This document shows positions 6,803 to 9,424 of a stretch of 9,424 bases of DNA, one piece after another; position 1 is the first letter of the stretch, and each line of letters starts with the position of its first letter. A model generated the notes under the pieces. The model saw only the letters and a list, made by a program, of their open reading frames with translations. It was not told where the DNA came from and made no database searches. Position numbers and translations under genes: made by a program. The stretch is taken from assembly GCA_009702945.1 (NCBI GenBank), contig WLGZ01000029.1:1-9424 (forward strand). Direction: 5' to 3'. This DNA comes from Actinomycetota bacterium. GTDB lineage: Bacteria > Actinomycetota > Actinomycetes > S36-B12 > UBA5976.

Positions 6803-8257
6803 ATGAGTGGCTCAAACGACCGAATCTTTGATGGCCGCTACGCACTCGATGTGCAAATCTCTAGTTCGTTAAGTTCTCCAATTTGGCGCGCAATGGACCA
6901 GTCACTAAAGCGCTGGGTTACTTTAATTCTTTTGCCAACTTCAGATCTGCGCAGCGTTAAGTTGCTGCAAGAGTGTCAACAAGCTGCGGTAAATGATCGC
7001 CGCGACGTAGTTTCAATTTTGGATGTGGTTCCAGATGGAAAAATATCTAGTGGTACTGATTCAAATTCCCAAGATCGATACGTCGGAATCGTAACTGAAT
7101 GGTTAGACGGTGAGACGTTAGATCGACTGATAGTAAGGCGTGGCGAGGTTCTGCCCGTCGAACAAGCACTACGCCAACTCGGAATTATTGCTAACACTTT
7201 GATGCATGCGCATTCATTGAATGTTTTTCATCGTCGGCTTCGACCACACAATGTAATTTTCTCGCAGGGCCAAGAAGTTCGACTAACAGGTTTTGGGGTT
7301 GACTCTGCACTATTGGGTCCAGATTCAATGGACGGTATAGCGCAAGACATTAAAGGTGTTGGGCAATTACTTTTCGTAATGATCACTGGAATGTGGCCAC
7401 TAGGCAGCGTTGATTCACTTCCAGCCGCACTTAGTGATGGTGGCTCCGGATTGGTATTACCAAGCCAGGTTCATGGTGGCGTGAGCAGTTACATTGATCG
7501 GCTTTACCAACGAACTCAAGATGGTACTTACACCTCAATGCGCCAACTTCTTGATGCGTTGTCAGTTGGCGAAGTTGAAGAATCTGAAAGTCTACAAAGT
7601 CGAGTCTCACGTTTGACGGCAAGTTCGGTAACTTGGTCACCGCCAGAGTCTTCGCAATCTAGCCGGGTCCGTACTTCAGTTATCGCTGGTCTTTCGGTTT
7701 TAGTTTTTGGTTGGATCGGTTGGCAGTTACTAACTAGCAATTTTCAAAGATCTGAAGCGCCAGTTGCCATTTTGGCGTCACCGCTTCCCAGCATTGCAGT
7801 GCCGCAAGCCACTGGCGAGGTTGCGAAAGCCGTAACAGTTACGAGCTATGACCCGTTGGGCGATAACGAAGAGAATGCAGATCAGGCTTTACTTGCAATA
7901 GATAGTGATAACGAAACCGCTTGGACTACCGCCAGTTACAACAAATCTGACATGTCAGGTAAAGCTGGCGTTGGCCTACTTGTTGATCTTGGTGTTGAAA
8001 AAGAGGTCTACTCAGTTGAGATTGACTTTATTTCTGCAGGCCACACCGCCGAGATTTATGTTGTTAACTCAACTGAACCAGATTTCGCAACTGAACTTAA
8101 GTTCGGTGACACTAATCCAAATGAAAGTTCAAGTGAAATTTCATCAACTGATCCGGTTTCCGGCAGATATGTTTTAGTTTGGTTAACCCCAGATTTACCT
8201 GAGGCTGAATCTGGTGAATTCCAGGGTGGAATTTCAGAAATTAAAGTCCGCTTATAA
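6803..8257 (+). CDS. Membrane pseudokinase with discoidin-like ectodomain (MviN-partner type)
   Basis: This 484-residue protein has a Ser/Thr-kinase-like domain (about 10-255), a linker rich in Ser/Thr (256-289), one membrane segment (about 291-311) and an outside domain (about 340-484). The kinase fold is recognisable from subdomains: FHRRLRPHNVIF (142-153), VRLTGFGVDSAL (159-170) and DIKGVGQLLFVMITGMWPLG (182-201). Every catalytic signature is altered: no glycine loop, the VAIK lysine position is I42, HRD is HRR (R145), and DFG is GFG (G163); only N150 is kept. It is therefore very probably inactive. The ectodomain has DPLGDNEENAD(x)nAIDSDNETAWTT and GVGLLVDLG, as in discoidin/jelly-roll folds. 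The same parts, in the same order, form the C-terminus of M. tuberculosis MviN, where the phosphorylated pseudokinase binds FhaA and restrains wall synthesis. A similar role is inferred here. Confidence 0.82.
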   Translation: MSGSNDRIFDGRYALDVQISSSLSSPIWRAMDQSLKRWVTLILLPTSDLRSVKLLQECQQAAVNDRRDVVSILDVVPDGKISSGTDSNSQDRYVGIVTEWLDGETLDRLIVRRGEVLPVEQALRQLGIIANTLMHAHSLNVFHRRLRPHNVIFSQGQEVRLTGFGVDSALLGPDSMDGIAQDIKGVGQLLFVMITGMWPLGSVDSLPAALSDGGSGLVLPSQVHGGVSSYIDRLYQRTQDGTYTSMRQLLDALSVGEVEESESLQSRVSRLTASSVTWSPPESSQSSRVRTSVIAGLSVLVFGWIGWQLLTSNFQRSEAPVAILASPLPSIAVPQATGEVAKAVTVTSYDPLGDNEENADQALLAIDSDNETAWTTASYNKSDMSGKAGVGLLVDLGVEKEVYSVEIDFISAGHTAEIYVVNSTEPDFATELKFGDTNPNESSSEISSTDPVSGRYVLVWLTPDLPEAESGEFQGGISEIKVRL

Positions 8258-8275
8258 CTGCAAACTAATTGATCT

Positions 8276-8303
8276 GCCCTGAGCGATAACCCTCGGTCAG
8301 GGC
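8276..8303 (+). terminator. Hairpin terminator after the murJ-pseudokinase cluster
   Basis: GCCCTGA (8276-8282) pairs perfectly with TCAGGGC (8297-8303). Inside, CGA (8284-8286) can pair with TCG (8293-8295) across one mismatch. The following TGATTGTTGT is moderately T-rich. It starts 18 bp after the pseudokinase stop and precedes the trxB promoter, so it probably separates the two transcription units. Confidence 0.65.
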
Positions 8304-8325
8304 TGATTGTTGTCGCTTCAGTTAG

Positions 8326-8353
8326 TAAACTTGAATTACTTCAATCTAAGGAA
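8326..8353 (+). promoter_or_regulatory. Putative trxB -10 box and ribosome binding site
   Basis: TAAACT (8326-8331) is a likely -10 box, placing the transcript start near 8338. A good Shine-Dalgarno sequence AAGGAA (8348-8353) lies 5 nt before the ATG at 8359, giving a short leader of about 20 nt. No clear -35 element is seen. I also looked for the SigR-type GGAAT-N18-GTT pattern found before trxB in some actinobacteria and saw no good match. Confidence 0.4.
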
Positions 8354-8358
8354 ATTCC

Positions 8359-9300
8359 ATGTCTCAAGACATCAATGACGTAATCATCATCGGTTCTGGC
8401 CCAGCTGGATATACCGCTGCGATCTATGCTGCTCGCGCGCAACTTAAGCCAATTGTGTTTGAAGGTGCTGTTACTGCTGGTGGCGCACTGATGAATACCA
8501 CTGAAGTTGAAAACTTCCCAGGTTTCCAAGATGGAATTATGGGTCCAGCGCTTATGGAAAACATGCGTGCCCAAGCCGTTAAGTTTGGTGCAAATCTAAT
8601 TACTGACGATGTAACTACAGCTAATCTGACTGGCGAAGTAAAAACTGTTGTTGATGGTGAGGGCCGGGAATACAAAGCCCACTCAGTGATTTTGGCAACT
8701 GGATCTAGCTACCGCGAACTTGGAATTGACAACGAAAAGCGACTTTCCGGTCATGGTGTTTCTTGGTGTGCAACTTGCGATGGATTCTTTTTCCGTGACC
8801 AGGACATTGCTGTTGTAGGCGGTGGCGACTCTGCTGTTGAAGAAGCAACTTTCTTAACTCGCTTTGCAAAGAGTGTCACCATGATTCACCGTCGGGACGA
8901 ATTGCGTGCCAGCAAGATCATGGCTGAGCGTGCCCACAACGATCCAAAGATTAACTTTGCTTGGAATAGTGAAGTAACTGAACTCCAAGGCGATGCGAAA
9001 TTGTCTGGTGTCACAATTCGCGACATCAATACTGGTGAAACTCGTCAACTTTCGGTAACGGGATTATTTGTGGCAATTGGTCACGATCCTCGTTCAGAAC
9101 TGCTTAAGGGACAAGTTGATCTTGATCCTCAGGGTTACGTGCTAACTGGTGCCGGCAGTACTGCAACTAATCTTTCTGGAGTTTTCGCCTGTGGTGACTT
9201 GGTTGACCATACTTACCGTCAAGCCATCACAGCTGCTGGAACTGGTTGCAGCGCAGCACTAGACGCTGAGCGTTTCTTATCTAATCTGCACAGTAAGTAA
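8359..9300 (+). CDS. trxB: Thioredoxin reductase (NADPH)
   Basis: This cytoplasmic flavoenzyme of 313 residues is of normal length for the low-molecular-weight TrxB family and reduces thioredoxin with NADPH. The FAD-binding GSGPAGYTAA is at residues 12-21. The redox-active CATC (C137, C140) sits in SWCATCDGFFFR. The NADPH-binding GGGDSAVEEA is at 154-163 with HRRDELRASK at 177-186, a typical NADPH-type arginine cluster. The C-terminal GVFACGDLVDHTYRQAITA (274-292) completes the FAD site. The start is fixed by AAGGAA 5 nt upstream. It sits directly before thioredoxin, the physiological partner, as in M. tuberculosis trxB2-trxC. All key residues are present and nothing is truncated. Confidence 0.97.
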   Translation: MSQDINDVIIIGSGPAGYTAAIYAARAQLKPIVFEGAVTAGGALMNTTEVENFPGFQDGIMGPALMENMRAQAVKFGANLITDDVTTANLTGEVKTVVDGEGREYKAHSVILATGSSYRELGIDNEKRLSGHGVSWCATCDGFFFRDQDIAVVGGGDSAVEEATFLTRFAKSVTMIHRRDELRASKIMAERAHNDPKINFAWNSEVTELQGDAKLSGVTIRDINTGETRQLSVTGLFVAIGHDPRSELLKGQVDLDPQGYVLTGAGSTATNLSGVFACGDLVDHTYRQAITAAGTGCSAALDAERFLSNLHSK

Positions 9301-9322
9301 TTCCCAACTAAGTCAATAAACC

Positions 9323-9345
9323 AAGGGGTTAATCGCTAACCACTT
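9323..9345. repeat. Imperfect inverted repeat at the trxA promoter
   Basis: The arms 9323-9331 (AAGGGGTTA) and 9337-9345 (TAACCACTT) match at 8 of 9 positions around a 5-nt centre (ATCGC). It lies 22 bp after the trxB stop and its right arm touches the trxA -10 box. No T-rich tract follows, so it fits a repressor/activator operator or an RNA-processing hairpin better than a classical terminator. Confidence 0.4.
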
Positions 9346-9373
9346 ATGCTTGATCCACTAGCAACAATAGGAG
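9345..9373 (+). promoter_or_regulatory. Putative trxA -10 box and ribosome binding site
   Basis: TATGCT (9345-9350) fits a -10 box, putting the transcript start near 9357. AGGAG (9369-9373) then lies 5 nt before the ATG at 9379. This indicates trxA can be transcribed separately from trxB as well as by read-through. Confidence 0.4.
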
Positions 9374-9378
9374 TAATA

Positions 9379-9424
9379 ATGGGCGCAACTGCAGCCGTAA
9401 CAGATGCATCGTTTGCTGACGATG
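9379..9424 (+). CDS. trxA: Thioredoxin, N-terminal end (partial)
   Basis: Only 15 codons are present before the window ends: MGATAAVTDASFADD. The VTDASF segment is the usual first strand of bacterial thioredoxins (TrxC of M. tuberculosis has VTDASF too), and the position directly after trxB supports the call. The CGPC active site would lie beyond the edge. An in-frame ATG at 9346 was not chosen, because it falls inside the likely -10 box and lacks a ribosome binding site, while 9379 has AGGAG at ideal spacing. Confidence 0.85.
   Translation, partial: MGATAAVTDASFADD

Noticed and set aside
8258..8358. SigR-type promoter before trxB
   Set aside because: No GGAAT-N18-GTT arrangement was found; the GGGCT/GTT pair present has wrong sequence and spacing.
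8283..9341. Shared AGCGAT(T)AACCC string in the trxB upstream hairpin loop and, inverted, in the trxA inverted repeat
   Set aside because: One copy has an extra base and lies in a terminator loop in the opposite orientation; two imperfect short matches are not enough to claim a common regulator site.
9346..9378. In-frame ATG 11 codons upstream of the chosen trxA start
   Set aside because: The ATG lies inside the probable -10 box TATGCT, has no nearby ribosome binding site, and would extend beyond the normal thioredoxin N-terminus.

Overview
The window reads as a stretch of a low-GC Actinomycetota chromosome. Gene content and order match the conserved actinobacterial block ino1 - MFS transporter - pcnA - DUF6049 protein - murJ - kinase-like protein - trxB - trxA, which in Mycobacterium and Streptomyces lies near parA/parB and oriC. 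The base composition is clearly more AT-rich than in those genera (judged by eye, not computed). Genes are tightly packed and several genes usual in this block are missing. This points to a streamlined lineage, for example freshwater acI (Nanopelagicales) or a relative; the lineage is inference.

Layout: (1) 1-124 is the C-terminal end of inositol-3-phosphate synthase, closed by a strong hairpin terminator at 206-240. (2) 307-1635 encodes an MFS drug/solute exporter whose stop codon overlaps the stop codon of the convergent pcnA (1632-3080, minus strand), a class II CCA-adding tRNA nucleotidyltransferase with an HD domain. (3) A 60-bp divergent promoter region separates pcnA from a rightward cluster: a secreted, membrane-anchored DUF6049 protein (3141-5141), the lipid II flippase MurJ (5169-6785) and a membrane pseudokinase with a discoidin-like ectodomain (6803-8257). 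This cluster ends in a hairpin terminator at 8276-8303. (4) trxB (8359-9300) and the first 15 codons of trxA (from 9379) follow.

Functionally there are three modules. One is phospholipid/inositol metabolism (ino1). One is cell-wall export: MurJ moves lipid II, and the neighbouring pseudokinase is the probable regulator; in Mycobacterium tuberculosis these two are fused in one protein, MviN/Rv3910. The third is the thioredoxin redox couple (TrxB plus TrxA). pcnA is tRNA-maturation housekeeping.

No mobile element, CRISPR array, RNA gene or wholly new system is visible. No gene-free stretch exceeds 300 bases. The most interesting points are the stand-alone pseudokinase lacking all three catalytic signatures, the absence of the Nudix and sigM genes usually found here, recurrent leaderless-type -10 boxes 6-7 nt before start codons, and inverted repeats at the trxB and trxA promoters.
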